Source: Acidimicrobiia bacterium | Lineage (GTDB): Bacteria > Actinomycetota > Acidimicrobiia > IMCC26256 > JAGNEX01 | Reading direction: 5' to 3' | NCBI GenBank assembly: GCA_020637365.1 | Contig: JACJWE010000001.1 | Coordinates: 1,084,001-1,148,000 of the forward strand | DNA: 64,000 nt | In this document: positions 1-9,573 of the stretch, one piece after another | Layout: every line of letters starts with the position of its first letter | Numbering within the stretch: the stretch's first letter is position 1 | Notes under the pieces: model-generated | Databases searched by the model: none | Seen by the model: only the letters and a program-made list of their open reading frames with translations | Told to the model about the DNA's origin: nothing | Translations under genes and position numbers: made by a program

Positions 1-533
1 GGGTCCGCGGGCTGCCACGTAGCTCCAAGGACATCCTCGCGCACGGGGTTGCCGACCACGACCGCCCCGGGCAGGGGGGTCTCGGGCCACGAAACCGCTG
101 CTCGAGCACCGAGTCGCACCGCCAGTCGGTTCACCGCCCCCGGGACGGCGTTCTGCTCATGGATGAGGGTCGGAATCTTTAAGGTCCGTGCGGCGAGAAT
201 TGCCGGAGCCGAGGCATATCCCCCGAAACCGACCACGACATCGGGACGCTGACGTTTGAGGATCCTGCGAGCGCGATTGGTCGCTTTCAGGGTGACCGCA
301 GCATTCTTGAGGTTCTCAAGGTCTATGCGACGCGGAAATCCCCGACCGGGCAGCAGGTCGACCCCAAAGCCGTGTTCGGGAACGACCGTCGCTTCGATTC
401 CACGTTCAGCGCCGACGAAGTGGATCGCATCCTTCGGCATACCGCGTCGGGTCAGCGCTTCGGCAAAAGCGATCGCGGGAAACAGGTGCCCCCCGGTACC
501 GCCACCGGTGATCACAAAGCGCGGCGAGGTCAT
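1..533 (-). CDS. murG: MurG, UDP-GlcNAc transferase (partial, N-terminal part)
   Basis: Membrane-associated glycosyltransferase that adds GlcNAc to lipid I to give lipid II, the last cytoplasmic step of peptidoglycan synthesis. Only the first 177 residues are present; the rest lies beyond the left edge. The glycine-rich loop GGGTGGH at residues 10-16 and the HEQN motif of the N-terminal GT-B domain are visible. The start ATG overlaps the ftsW stop as ATGA, which fixes the start and suggests translational coupling. It is the last visible gene of the dcw operon. Confidence 0.95.
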   Translation of the reverse strand, partial: MTSPRFVITGGGTGGHLFPAIAFAEALTRRGMPKDAIHFVGAERGIEATVVPEHGFGVDLLPGRGFPRRIDLENLKNAAVTLKATNRARRILKRQRPDVVVGFGGYASAPAILAARTLKIPTLIHEQNAVPGAVNRLAVRLGARAAVSWPETPLPGAVVVGNPVREDVLGATWQPAD

Positions 534-2317
534 CGCGTCCCTCGCTTCGTCTCGTCATCGGCGGGCCGAATAGCGGAGAGCACCCGCTTCTGCCAGGCCG
601 AAAGCGGCTTCGATGCCGGCGCTTCCCCACCCGATGACCGCCCGGTCATCGGCCGACGCTTGATAGAGGTGGAAATCGCTTGCGCATCCTCAGCGCTCCG
701 AATCGAGCGTTGAGCGATTCCGGCCCGGGGGTCGCGAATGCGTCCCGGACGGCGCGACTCCACAGAGCTGGCGGAACGCGGCGGCGGTTTCCTGACCGCG
801 CCGAAGTCACCCGCTGAAGCCCGAACCGGGCGAGGACCGCCCCGTCGCTGGGAGCGTCCGTCGCTGGCCACACCATGTGCTGGTGATTCCGTCGCGGTGG
901 AGCGTTGAGGTGACCGGCGGTGAGAGTCACCGCTGGGAACGGCATCGTCGGCATCGACCAACTTCCGAGCGGCGTGTTTCATCGCTTGGCTAGATGACGC
1001 AACGGCAGCACTCATACTTTGCCGCATCGTTTTGCGAGGACGGCGGCGGGGTTGTGCCGTAACGGGTTCTTGGATGGGATTGCCCTCACCGATACCCAAG
1101 CCCCGCGCCGCAGGCTGGCGGGCGACATTGAGGATGATGCCCATCGCAGCGAGCGTCATGAACAGCGATGTGCCGCCGTAGCTGATGAACGGGAGCGGGA
1201 CACCCGTGGGCGGACCCACACCCAAGGTGACACCGATATGAACCGCCGCCTGAAACAGGATCGCCAAAGTCAGCCCGGATGCCAAGAGGCCACCAAACCG
1301 ATCGGTCGCCCGGGCGGCTGTGAGGAAACCAAATACGCCGAGGGCGAAGATCGCCACGATGACCGCCATCGTGCCGAGCAGCCCGAGCTGTTCACCGATG
1401 AAAGCAAACATGAAGTCGGATTCAACGTTTGGCAAGAAGTGGTGTTTTGCGAGCACGTTGCCAGCGCCGACGCCATTGATGCCACCCGACTGGATCGCGA
1501 CCAAAGACTGCAAGGAATTCCATCCATCACCGAGGGGATCACGAGCCGGATCGAGGAGGACCATCAACCTTTCACGGCGGTAAGGCTCAAAGTACGCGAG
1601 TGCCGCTCCCGAGAGGCCAAGGCATGCTGAAACCGTAGCCATGCCACGCAGAGGGACCCCTGCAAGGAACAACACGGCGAGTCCAGCGACGACGATGATG
1701 ACCGCTGTCGCGAGGTCCTTTTGCAACACGACGATCGAGGCGAGCCCGAGGGTTGCCAGGATGCCGGGTAAGAGCAGCGAGCGGACATCGCTGGCGTCCC
1801 GCTTGGGTGAACCGGCGAGGGCTGCAAGCCACACCACCAAGGCGAGTTTGGCGAACTCAGAAGGTTGAAAACTGAGCGGACCGAACTCGATCCAGCGGGT
1901 CGCTCCATACTTTGTCGATCCGAGCCCCGGCAGGAACACCGCGACGAGGCAGAGGAGTGCGAGCAGTAAGAATGCGGGCCGGAATCGCGCTAGACGGTGG
2001 TAGTCGAAGTGCGCGAGCAGGTACATGGCCACCAACCCGCCGATGGCGAAGAGGAGCTGGCGGAGGAACATTGCGTATTCAGATCCGAAGGTGTCAAAAG
2101 ACTTCACCGATGACGCCGACAGGACAAACAACAACCCGCTGATCGTGAGAGCGCAGACGAGTCCCGCCAAGACCATCGCGGTCGTCGGCCATGGAAGTGC
2201 CCGCGCCGATTCGCGGCGCTTGACCGGTGCGATCCGACTCCGAACCGGGCCCCACATCGCCTTCAGTCGGGTGAGGGGTACCCGCGGTGTCGGTCTGGCC
2301 GAAACGTCACTGGTCAT
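530..2317 (-). CDS. ftsW: FtsW, septal peptidoglycan glycosyltransferase (SEDS) with long C-terminal tail
   Basis: Polytopic SEDS protein that polymerises lipid II at the septum together with FtsI. About ten hydrophobic segments lie between residues 45 and 400. The SEDS signature PFISYGGTS sits near residue 380. The family usually ends soon afterwards, but here a tail of roughly 190 residues follows. It is rich in Arg, Ser, Pro and Ala, lacks hydrophobic segments and looks disordered and basic. The reading frame of the tail is supported because it ends in an ATGA overlap with murG. The start overlaps the murD stop in the same way. The tail could be a docking region, as proposed for mycobacterial FtsW, but that is inference. 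Confidence 0.95.
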   Translation of the reverse strand: MTSDVSARPTPRVPLTRLKAMWGPVRSRIAPVKRRESARALPWPTTAMVLAGLVCALTISGLLFVLSASSVKSFDTFGSEYAMFLRQLLFAIGGLVAMYLLAHFDYHRLARFRPAFLLLALLCLVAVFLPGLGSTKYGATRWIEFGPLSFQPSEFAKLALVVWLAALAGSPKRDASDVRSLLLPGILATLGLASIVVLQKDLATAVIIVVAGLAVLFLAGVPLRGMATVSACLGLSGAALAYFEPYRRERLMVLLDPARDPLGDGWNSLQSLVAIQSGGINGVGAGNVLAKHHFLPNVESDFMFAFIGEQLGLLGTMAVIVAIFALGVFGFLTAARATDRFGGLLASGLTLAILFQAAVHIGVTLGVGPPTGVPLPFISYGGTSLFMTLAAMGIILNVARQPAARGLGIGEGNPIQEPVTAQPRRRPRKTMRQSMSAAVASSSQAMKHAARKLVDADDAVPSGDSHRRSPQRSTATESPAHGVASDGRSQRRGGPRPVRASAGDFGAVRKPPPRSASSVESRRPGRIRDPRAGIAQRSIRSAEDAQAISTSIKRRPMTGRSSGGEAPASKPLSAWQKRVLSAIRPADDETKRGTR

Positions 2318-3723
2318 CGTTCCTCCACAAAAGTTCCATTCCCAGCGGCGTCGCGCGCGGGATTGAGCAGCCAGTTCTGGACCGCTCGCTCAAAGTCATT
2401 GCCACGTTCGGCATAGCTGCGATACCAATCGAATGATGCACATGCGGGCGACAGCAGCACCGTGTCGCCAGGGCTCGCGAATTCGCTGGCAGCGCGCACA
2501 GCGTCGTCCATCGAGGTGGCGATCCGGCATGGCTTCCCCAGAGACGCTGCGACCGCTTGGACTTCGGTGGCCGCTTCGCCTATGCCGATCATCGCCTTGA
2601 TCCGATCCGCTTGTTCAGCAAAGGCACCCAGATCGAGGCCCTTGTTGCGGCCGCCAGCGATGAGTACCACCGACTCGAAGTTTGAGATGGCCGACACCGC
2701 GGCGTGGGGGTTTGTCGCCTTGGAATCGTCTATCCAGGCAACCTCGTCGACGTCGGCCACAAGTGCAGTGCGATGTGCGAGCCCCGAAAAGCTTGCTGCG
2801 GTCTCACAGATGCCCTCAGCGGTTGCCCCGACATGTAACGCTGCGGTTCCCGCGGCGATCAGGTTGACTCGGTCGATGGGGGTTTGTCGATCGATCACGT
2901 CCACATCCATCACGTGCTGGCCAGCGAGCAGCAGCTGTGAGTCGACCCATTCCAGACCGAGTGCCGGCCCGCCGACAACATCGCCGCCTCGTCGAGAGAA
3001 CCCGAACTTCTGAGCAGGCGACCCCTGCACCATGTCGAGGACGACGCGCTCGTCGGCGGGATAGACCACCAAGTCGTCGTCCATTTGCCCGAGCACAATT
3101 TTCGATTTCGCGGCCGCATAGTCGGAGAACTCGCGATGCCAGTCGTAGTGGTCATCAGCGATGTTGGTGACGACCGCAGCACGTGGAGCCATGCGCTGCG
3201 TCGTTGCCAACTGAAAGGACGACACCTCGGCGACGATGATCGTCTCCACTGTGGTGGCACTATCACGCACTACATCGACCAGTGTTGTCCCGATGTTTCC
3301 GGCGGTACGGGCATCGAGTCCCGATGACGCCAACATGTCGCCGATGAGGGTCGTGACCGTGGTCTTGCCGTTTGTCCCTGTGACCGCTACCAACTTCATG
3401 TCCGAACGGTCCATTGCGAACCGCTGCTCCCAGGTTCGCAATGCAAACTCGATCTCGCCGATCAGCTCGACCGATTGCTGTACCGCTGCGCTAAAAACAG
3501 GATGTGCAGGGGTAACGCCGGGACTGACGACCACGAGCTCGTGCGCGGCTACGAGCTCGGCCCAATCGGCGACGCCAGCAACGAACTCGACGTCGGTATC
3601 GAGGGAACCCGGACGCTGTCGCACCCGGTCGTCTGCCAACGTCACCCGACGATGTCCCCGGGCGGCCGCCACCGACTGCCCCGTGACTCCCGCTCCGACG
3701 ATCAACAGGTGCTCACCGCTCAT
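2314..3723 (-). CDS. murD: MurD, UDP-MurNAc-L-Ala:D-Glu ligase
   Basis: Cytoplasmic ATP-dependent ligase that adds D-glutamate to UDP-MurNAc-L-alanine. It has 469 residues. An N-terminal nucleotide-sugar domain with a GAGVTG loop comes first. The Mur ligase ATP loop GTNGKTT is at residues 116-122, and the C-terminal domain carries the DDSKATN segment. The frame stays open further upstream, but the chosen ATG at 3723 begins MSGEHLLIVGAG, fits the family start and overlaps the mraY stop as ATGA. The 3' end overlaps ftsW in the same way. Confidence 0.95.
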   Translation of the reverse strand: MSGEHLLIVGAGVTGQSVAAARGHRRVTLADDRVRQRPGSLDTDVEFVAGVADWAELVAAHELVVVSPGVTPAHPVFSAAVQQSVELIGEIEFALRTWEQRFAMDRSDMKLVAVTGTNGKTTVTTLIGDMLASSGLDARTAGNIGTTLVDVVRDSATTVETIIVAEVSSFQLATTQRMAPRAAVVTNIADDHYDWHREFSDYAAAKSKIVLGQMDDDLVVYPADERVVLDMVQGSPAQKFGFSRRGGDVVGGPALGLEWVDSQLLLAGQHVMDVDVIDRQTPIDRVNLIAAGTAALHVGATAEGICETAASFSGLAHRTALVADVDEVAWIDDSKATNPHAAVSAISNFESVVLIAGGRNKGLDLGAFAEQADRIKAMIGIGEAATEVQAVAASLGKPCRIATSMDDAVRAASEFASPGDTVLLSPACASFDWYRSYAERGNDFERAVQNWLLNPARDAAGNGTFVEER

Positions 3724-4760
3724 TGGAGGGCACCCGGAATGTTGACGAAGTCGGCGTAGAACAGCCCGACACCCGTCCCGACGCAGATCCCAGCGATAAT
3801 CCAAAAGCGAACGATGACGGTCGTCTCGGGCCACCCGGAAAGTTCAAAGTGGTGATGGATTGGCGCCATCTTGAAAATGCGCTTCCCCGTCATCCGAAAC
3901 GATGCGATCTGAAGGACGACCGACATCGTTTCGAGAACGTAGAGACCGCCAAGAACGGGGAGCAACAGCTGCGTTTCGGTCGCGATCGCGAGACCGGCCA
4001 TCGCTCCACCCAACGCGAGTGAGCCCGTGTCCCCCATAAAGATCCGCGCAGGCGCGGCATTCCACCATAGAAACCCTGCGCATGCGCCGACCATGGACGC
4101 TGCCACGACCGACACGTCAGCAGCGGTTTCGGCCCCGATGCCATATATGTCGGCGTTACCTGCCTGCCAGAAGCTGATGAAGGTGAATGCTGCGAACACC
4201 ATCGCTGCGGAGCCGGTCGCGAGTCCGTCGAGCCCATCGGTCAGGTTCACCGCATTTGAGGACCCGACGATCATGATCATCGCCCAGGCAAAGAATGCAA
4301 TCTCGCCTAGGTCCAGATATGTCTCCCTCGTAAAGGACACCGACGTCGAGGTGTCGGTGAACCACAGCAACGAGGCGCTGAATGCGGCGGCGACCAGCAC
4401 GAGTCCGGCGCTCTTTCCCTTCTTGTTCAGACCCATATTGCGACCGCGGCGGATGGCCAGCGCGTCATCGGCAAATCCCACCAGGCTCATGCCGATGATC
4501 AGGCCCATGACGGCCAGGCCGCGACCCGAAAACCCTTCCCAGCCGGTCCGGATGTGCACGAAGAGATAGGCGACAATCGCGCTGATCACGATTGCGACGC
4601 CCCCCATCGTCGGCGTTCCCGCCTTGGTGAGGTGCCCGGCGGGGCCATCTTCTCGAATCGGCTGCCCAATGCGTCGAGCTTCGAGCGTCTTGATCAGGAA
4701 CGACGTACCCGCGAGGCTCAGCCCCATCGCGACCGCTACCGCCACCAACAACGAAATCAT
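3720..4760 (-). CDS. mraY: MraY, phospho-MurNAc-pentapeptide translocase
   Basis: Integral membrane enzyme that transfers phospho-MurNAc-pentapeptide to undecaprenyl phosphate, forming lipid I. It has 346 residues with about ten hydrophobic segments. The family landmarks GTPTMGG, NAVNLTDGLDGLA, FMGDTGS and HHHFELSGW are all present in order. The start at 4760 begins MISLLVAVAVAMG and overlaps the murF stop as ATGA; the longer open frame upstream has no family similarity. It lies in the dcw operon between murF and murD. Confidence 0.96.
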   Translation of the reverse strand: MISLLVAVAVAMGLSLAGTSFLIKTLEARRIGQPIREDGPAGHLTKAGTPTMGGVAIVISAIVAYLFVHIRTGWEGFSGRGLAVMGLIIGMSLVGFADDALAIRRGRNMGLNKKGKSAGLVLVAAAFSASLLWFTDTSTSVSFTRETYLDLGEIAFFAWAMIMIVGSSNAVNLTDGLDGLATGSAAMVFAAFTFISFWQAGNADIYGIGAETAADVSVVAASMVGACAGFLWWNAAPARIFMGDTGSLALGGAMAGLAIATETQLLLPVLGGLYVLETMSVVLQIASFRMTGKRIFKMAPIHHHFELSGWPETTVIVRFWIIAGICVGTGVGLFYADFVNIPGALQ

Positions 4761-6148
4761 GAACCCGAGCCTTCCGTCAGTATCGTGGCGACGGCGCGTT
4801 CGAGTCCGCTCGCACGGCTCGCTTTGACAAGCACTGCGTCCCCACAACGCAGCTCACCAGCCAACGCCTTACCCGCATCGACGGGCGACGCGAAGGTCAT
4901 CACGTCGAGGTCGAGCTTGCGCCCGCGTTCGACCGCTGCGCTCACGCCGTCGCCCACAGCAACCAGCAGGTCGACACCTGCCGCCCGTGCTTGATCAGCT
5001 ACCAGGCTATGCACGCGATGAGCCAGGTCGCCCATCTCGGCGATCTCACCGAGGACGAGTATGCGACGACCCGTGACCGGCATGTCAGCGAGCGTTTCAA
5101 GTGCTGCCCGGACCGACTCGGGATTGGCGTTGTAGGCGTCGTTGATAATCGTGGCGCCCGAGGCCGTCTGGCTCATCTCCATACGCCACCGGCTGGCCGC
5201 CGCTTCAGAGATGCCATACAACACGTCGTCAAGGCTTCGTCCCAGGACCATCGCCGCGCTGAGGGCCGCGAGCGCATTGGAGACCTGATGGCGACCGATC
5301 AGCGGCACGTACAGGTCGCCCACACCCCACGGCGTAGTCACCCGACATTTGGTGCTCATGTCGGCTTGGACGGTGATGTCGGTCGCGCGAACCTCCGCGC
5401 CTGGGTCTTCGCCGAAGGTCACGAATCGTGCATTCGTACGCGTTCGCCATTCGTCGAGGAACGGCGACCCGGATGGTGCGATGGCTGTTCCACCCGAGGG
5501 CAGTGCCTCAAAGAGTTCGCCTTTAGCCATAGCGATGGTTGCCTGATCTCCGAATTCGCCTATGTGCGCGTAACCGATGTTGGTGATGATGCCAATCGAA
5601 GGTTCTGCCACGTCTGCGAGGTAGGCAATGTCGCCGATCTTTCGGGCACCCATCTCGGCGACGACGACCTCGACCGCTCTGGGGGCGTTGATCAACGTCA
5701 GCGGCAGTCCTATCTCGTTGTTGAACGAGCCTTCGCTCGCGACGACAGATCCACCCTCGGCGAGAGCCGCGGCGAGCAAGTCCTTCGTCGACGTCTTCCC
5801 GGCTGAACCGGTGACTCCGATCACGCTACGCACCTCAGCTCGGGCGAGATGCGCCCAACGCCCGAGCACCGCTGCCGTATCGTCGACTTCGAGGAGCGGA
5901 CCGCCGGTGAGGGCCGATCCCCTGTCGACCACACACACCGACGCTCCTCGCTCCCAAGCCTGTCGCACGAAATCGTGACCGTCGCGTGCACTTTTCAGTG
6001 CCACAAATCCTTGTCCAGGGCGAAGACGACGCGTGTCGACGTCAGCGCCGTCGACCAGGCGACGGTCGGGTTGAGGTCCGAGCCCCTTCGCGTCGATCCT
6101 GATGGTGCCCGACAGCGCCTCGGCCAAGAACTCCAGATCGAACATCAT
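4757..6148 (-). CDS. murF: MurF, UDP-MurNAc-tripeptide:D-Ala-D-Ala ligase
   Basis: Cytoplasmic ligase that completes the pentapeptide by adding D-Ala-D-Ala. It has 463 residues, normal for the family. The P-loop GSAGKTS is at residues 114-120. The central segment VVAEMGARKIGDI and the motif NDAYNANP in the substrate/ATP region are clear. The start is a double ATG at 6148/6145; the first overlaps the murE stop as ATGA. The 3' end overlaps mraY in the same way. Confidence 0.95.
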   Translation of the reverse strand: MMFDLEFLAEALSGTIRIDAKGLGPQPDRRLVDGADVDTRRLRPGQGFVALKSARDGHDFVRQAWERGASVCVVDRGSALTGGPLLEVDDTAAVLGRWAHLARAEVRSVIGVTGSAGKTSTKDLLAAALAEGGSVVASEGSFNNEIGLPLTLINAPRAVEVVVAEMGARKIGDIAYLADVAEPSIGIITNIGYAHIGEFGDQATIAMAKGELFEALPSGGTAIAPSGSPFLDEWRTRTNARFVTFGEDPGAEVRATDITVQADMSTKCRVTTPWGVGDLYVPLIGRHQVSNALAALSAAMVLGRSLDDVLYGISEAAASRWRMEMSQTASGATIINDAYNANPESVRAALETLADMPVTGRRILVLGEIAEMGDLAHRVHSLVADQARAAGVDLLVAVGDGVSAAVERGRKLDLDVMTFASPVDAGKALAGELRCGDAVLVKASRASGLERAVATILTEGSGS

Positions 6149-7728
6149 GGTCTGAGTTCCTCAGCGACTTCGGCGACGACCAAGCGATCATCGAAGGCGA
6201 ACACCTCGGTTCCGATGATCTGGCCGGTCTCGTGCCCCTTGCCAGCGACGACGACCATGTCCCCAGCTCGGGCTTGCGACAGGGCATTCGCGATGGCGCT
6301 GCGCCGATCCGATTCGACGACGACGTCAGAGCGGTCAGCCAGGTCAGCACTCGTCATGATCTCGGCGATGATGGCGTCTGGATCTTCGGTCCGCGGGTTG
6401 TCGGAGGTGACGATGACCACGTCAGCGTTCCGCGCAGCGGCGGAGCCCATGAGCGGCCGCTTCGCTCGATCTCGGTCTCCTCCACAGCCGAACACGCAGA
6501 TCACTCGACCCATCGGTGTCAGTTCCTGGGCAGCTTGGAGCACATGAGTCAACGCGTCGGGGGTGTGTGCGAAGTCGACGACCACGGTGAATGGCTCGTC
6601 CAGTTCGACCGGCTCCATACGGCCCGGCACCCGCGGCGCTCCAGAAATGCCGGAGTAGATTGCGTCCCAGTCGATGCCGACCGCTCGGGCCAGTCCGATT
6701 GCGACCGCTGCATTCTCAACGTTGAACCGTCCCAGCAGCATCATGGTCAGATAGCGGGGTTCAGAGCTGTACGCCGACGCAAAGTCAGCGGAGCCAGAGC
6801 GCCTCGAAATGCGTTCGGTGAGCGTAAAACTCGTCGATGTCGGGTTGAGTAGCACATCGGTGATGCGCAGGTCAGCCGCATCGTCCTCCCCGACAAGCAC
6901 CACGTCCATCTCGCGTTCAGCAACCGCGATCCGCTCCAGGAGCTTGTGCCCCCAGGGCGTGTCCCAGAAGATGACCGCACGATCCGAGTACCCCTCGGTG
7001 AACAGCAGCGACTTGGCTTCGAAGTAGCTGTCGAGGTCGCCATGAAAGTCGAGGTGGTCGTGACTCAGATTGGTGAATCCGACCGCGGCAAAGTCGGTTC
7101 CCCGCACCCGACCTTGGATGAGAGCATGTGAGGAAACCTCCATCGCCACATCGGTCACACCGGCAGCTGCCATATCACCGAAACACGTCTGAAGGGCCGG
7201 TGCTTCTGGTGTGGTGAACGCTGCGGGCGATTCCTCACCGTTGATTCGGATACCGATCGTTCCGATGGTTCCGTTGCTGCGCCTCGCCGAACGATAGATG
7301 GATTCGAGGAGATGTACGACGGTCGATTTCCCGTTGGTACCGGTGACGCCAACGACGCGCATCATCGAGGAGGGTCGCGCTGTGAGGATCGCGGCGATCG
7401 TTCCCAAGGCTTGGCGCACATCGGGCACGACCAAGCGAGGAACACCCGCGCCCGGTCCACCAGGGCCGTTCCGGTCCGCGGTGTCGCTGAGTAGAGCGTC
7501 ACCATCTGCGTCAACGGCCAGAGCGACCGCCCCGTTAGCCAAGGCGCTTGCAACGAACTGAATTCCATCAAAACGTTCACCGCGAACGCACGCGAACAGA
7601 TCGCCGGGAAGGACCTCTCGCGAATCCATGGCGAGTCTGGAGACCTTGACGGCGCCATCGCCGCTCACCATCGCGCCCTCGATGGATGCAGCGAGTTGGT
7701 CTAGCCGAATCGGGCCCGCGTTCATCAT
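6145..7728 (-). CDS. murE: MurE, UDP-MurNAc-L-Ala-D-Glu:meso-DAP ligase
   Basis: Adds the third residue of the stem peptide. It has 527 residues. The ATP loop GTNGKST is at residues 130-136. DNPR at residues 443-446 is the motif that in characterised MurE enzymes marks meso-diaminopimelate rather than lysine as substrate, so the wall is predicted to be meso-DAP based. A carbamylation-lysine region is also recognisable. The start is a double ATG overlapping the ftsI stop as ATGA. The enzyme acts directly upstream of MurF, the next gene. Confidence 0.95.
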   Translation of the reverse strand: MMNAGPIRLDQLAASIEGAMVSGDGAVKVSRLAMDSREVLPGDLFACVRGERFDGIQFVASALANGAVALAVDADGDALLSDTADRNGPGGPGAGVPRLVVPDVRQALGTIAAILTARPSSMMRVVGVTGTNGKSTVVHLLESIYRSARRSNGTIGTIGIRINGEESPAAFTTPEAPALQTCFGDMAAAGVTDVAMEVSSHALIQGRVRGTDFAAVGFTNLSHDHLDFHGDLDSYFEAKSLLFTEGYSDRAVIFWDTPWGHKLLERIAVAEREMDVVLVGEDDAADLRITDVLLNPTSTSFTLTERISRRSGSADFASAYSSEPRYLTMMLLGRFNVENAAVAIGLARAVGIDWDAIYSGISGAPRVPGRMEPVELDEPFTVVVDFAHTPDALTHVLQAAQELTPMGRVICVFGCGGDRDRAKRPLMGSAAARNADVVIVTSDNPRTEDPDAIIAEIMTSADLADRSDVVVESDRRSAIANALSQARAGDMVVVAGKGHETGQIIGTEVFAFDDRLVVAEVAEELRP

Positions 7729-9573
7729 TCGTCGTCCTCAATCAGGACGACCGTTGACTCTTTGGCGGCCTTGTCAACCTTGGTCGGCAGGGTCGTCGTC
7801 GGCGTCGTTGCTGACTCGCGGCTCTCATCCATGGCGGATTGGCTTGCCACTGCTTCATCGTCGGGGGCGATCCCATGTTGAGCCATGAGCTGACCAACAA
7901 CGTCGGAGAACACGGGGGCGGCTAGGACGCCTCCGTAGTACTGACCGCTATCGGGGTTCTCGATCCGAACCAGAACCACAAATTCGGGGTCGCGTCCCGG
8001 AGCAAAACCTACAAAACTGCCGTGGTATGACGAGGAGACGTTGGACGGCATGTACACGCCGTCGGTCCCGACGACCCGTGGTGTTCCCGTTTTGCCGCCT
8101 ACCTCATATCCCGGGACGTCGGCGCTTCCACCGGTACCTTGTTCTTCAGAGACGACCTCGCGCAACAACACCCTCATCACCTGCGCGGTCTTGGTCGAGA
8201 TAACCCGGTGGCCCGAAGTTGGCTCGATGTTGACTTCGTTCCCGTTGGCTTCGATGAGGCCAGCGCCCAGATGGGGCGGCATGCGAACACCGTCGTTGGC
8301 GATGATCCCGTAGGCGAGTGACATCTGGAGCGCCGAGGCCGTAATGCCCTGTCCGATCGCGTATGTAGGAAGCGTCGAATCCTTCCAGTCGTCGGTCAAG
8401 AGCCCTTCGGCTTCGATCGGCAGGTCGATCCCCGTTTGATGTCCGAATCCGAATGCGTCGAGGTAGTGGCGGAATCGCTCTTCACCAAGTTTGCGAGCGA
8501 TCTCGACAGTTCCCGTGTTGGACGACGTGATGAGAATGTTTGCAACGGTCTGGGACGGTGCACCGTCGTGCACGTTCGTGATGCTGCGACCCTCAGCAAG
8601 GGGGATTCGAGTCGGTACATCGATCAGTGTGTCCGGTTCGACGATGCCATCTTCGAGCGCGCCTGCGATGGCGACAATCTTCATGATCGAACCCGGGTCA
8701 TATGCCAATGCGACCGCACGATTCTCGCCAACCATCAACCCGTCACCGTGGATGCCGGGACCTTGCCGATTGACCATGGCCAGGACAGCACCGGTCCTGG
8801 GATGCAGGACAATCCCGACAGCCGTCGCAGCTCGATGCTCCTCCAACGCCTCATCGATCCGATGTTCAAAGAACGCCTGAAGATCGGCGTCGATGGTGGT
8901 GCGCAGGTGTTTGCCCGGTGTCGATGCCTTGATCGGTGTGGCTTGGGCCGGTGTCGGGTGCCCGTTCGCGCCGGAAAGGAAGCAGTGTTCACCGAGCTCA
9001 CCGGTGAGGTCATCGGTGAACGTGAGTTCGAGGCCCGCCAGCACCGGCGAGTCCCCGGTGGTCTCGTCTTCGTTGGTGAAGCCCACCACTGGCCGTAGGA
9101 ACTCGTCACCGTTTGGGTAGACGCGGGCATAGCGCCGAATGACATGAAGGGCGCGATCGAACGCTCTTCGACCGCATGTGCCTGAGTCGCAGTCAGGTCT
9201 GCCGCGACCTTGGACCAGGTCGTATCGGCTTGCAACGACTCGAGAAGGTCGTCCGCATCGAGTTCAGCCGCATCCGCAATGAGGCGCGCCGTTCCTTTTG
9301 GATTGGTGACGTCGTGCGGGTTGACGAAGATGTCGGCGCGTTCGACGGTACGCACCAACGTTCGCCCATATCGATCGACGATGTCGCCGCGCCGCCGTAG
9401 AGCGGCACACAACGCGAACCGTGGCGCAGAGCTTCGATCGCCACTCCCCCGGCTTCGTTTTCACCTGCCAGGGCGAGATGCGTCGAGCGGTAGCCGAGGG
9501 CAGCCAACATCGCGGCGGATGCGCCGCCGGTCAAGAACAGTCGTCGAGTGATACGAGGGCTTGACTCCGTCAT
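7725..9573 (-). CDS. ftsI: FtsI/PBP2B, septal peptidoglycan transpeptidase (two frameshifts in the sequence as given)
   Basis: Septal transpeptidase that cross-links glycan made by FtsW. The reading frame changes twice, near 9383-9400 and near 9145-9168. Each change is repaired by restoring one base, giving 616 codons and joining VPLYG to RRGDIVDRYG and then VEER to VIRRYARVYPNG, both typical of the dimerisation domain. Transpeptidase motifs follow: SIMK (SxxK), SSN (SxN) and KTGT. The N-terminus carries TRRLFLTGG followed by an Ala-rich hydrophobic stretch, which resembles a twin-arginine signal more than the usual FtsI anchor. The start overlaps the ftsL-like stop as ATGA and the end overlaps murE. 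A sequence error is far more likely than a dead essential gene. Confidence 0.9.

Noticed and set aside
7725..9573. ftsI as a pseudogene
   Set aside because: Two one-base corrections restore a complete, motif-intact essential gene with normal overlaps on both sides, and the same error type recurs across the window.
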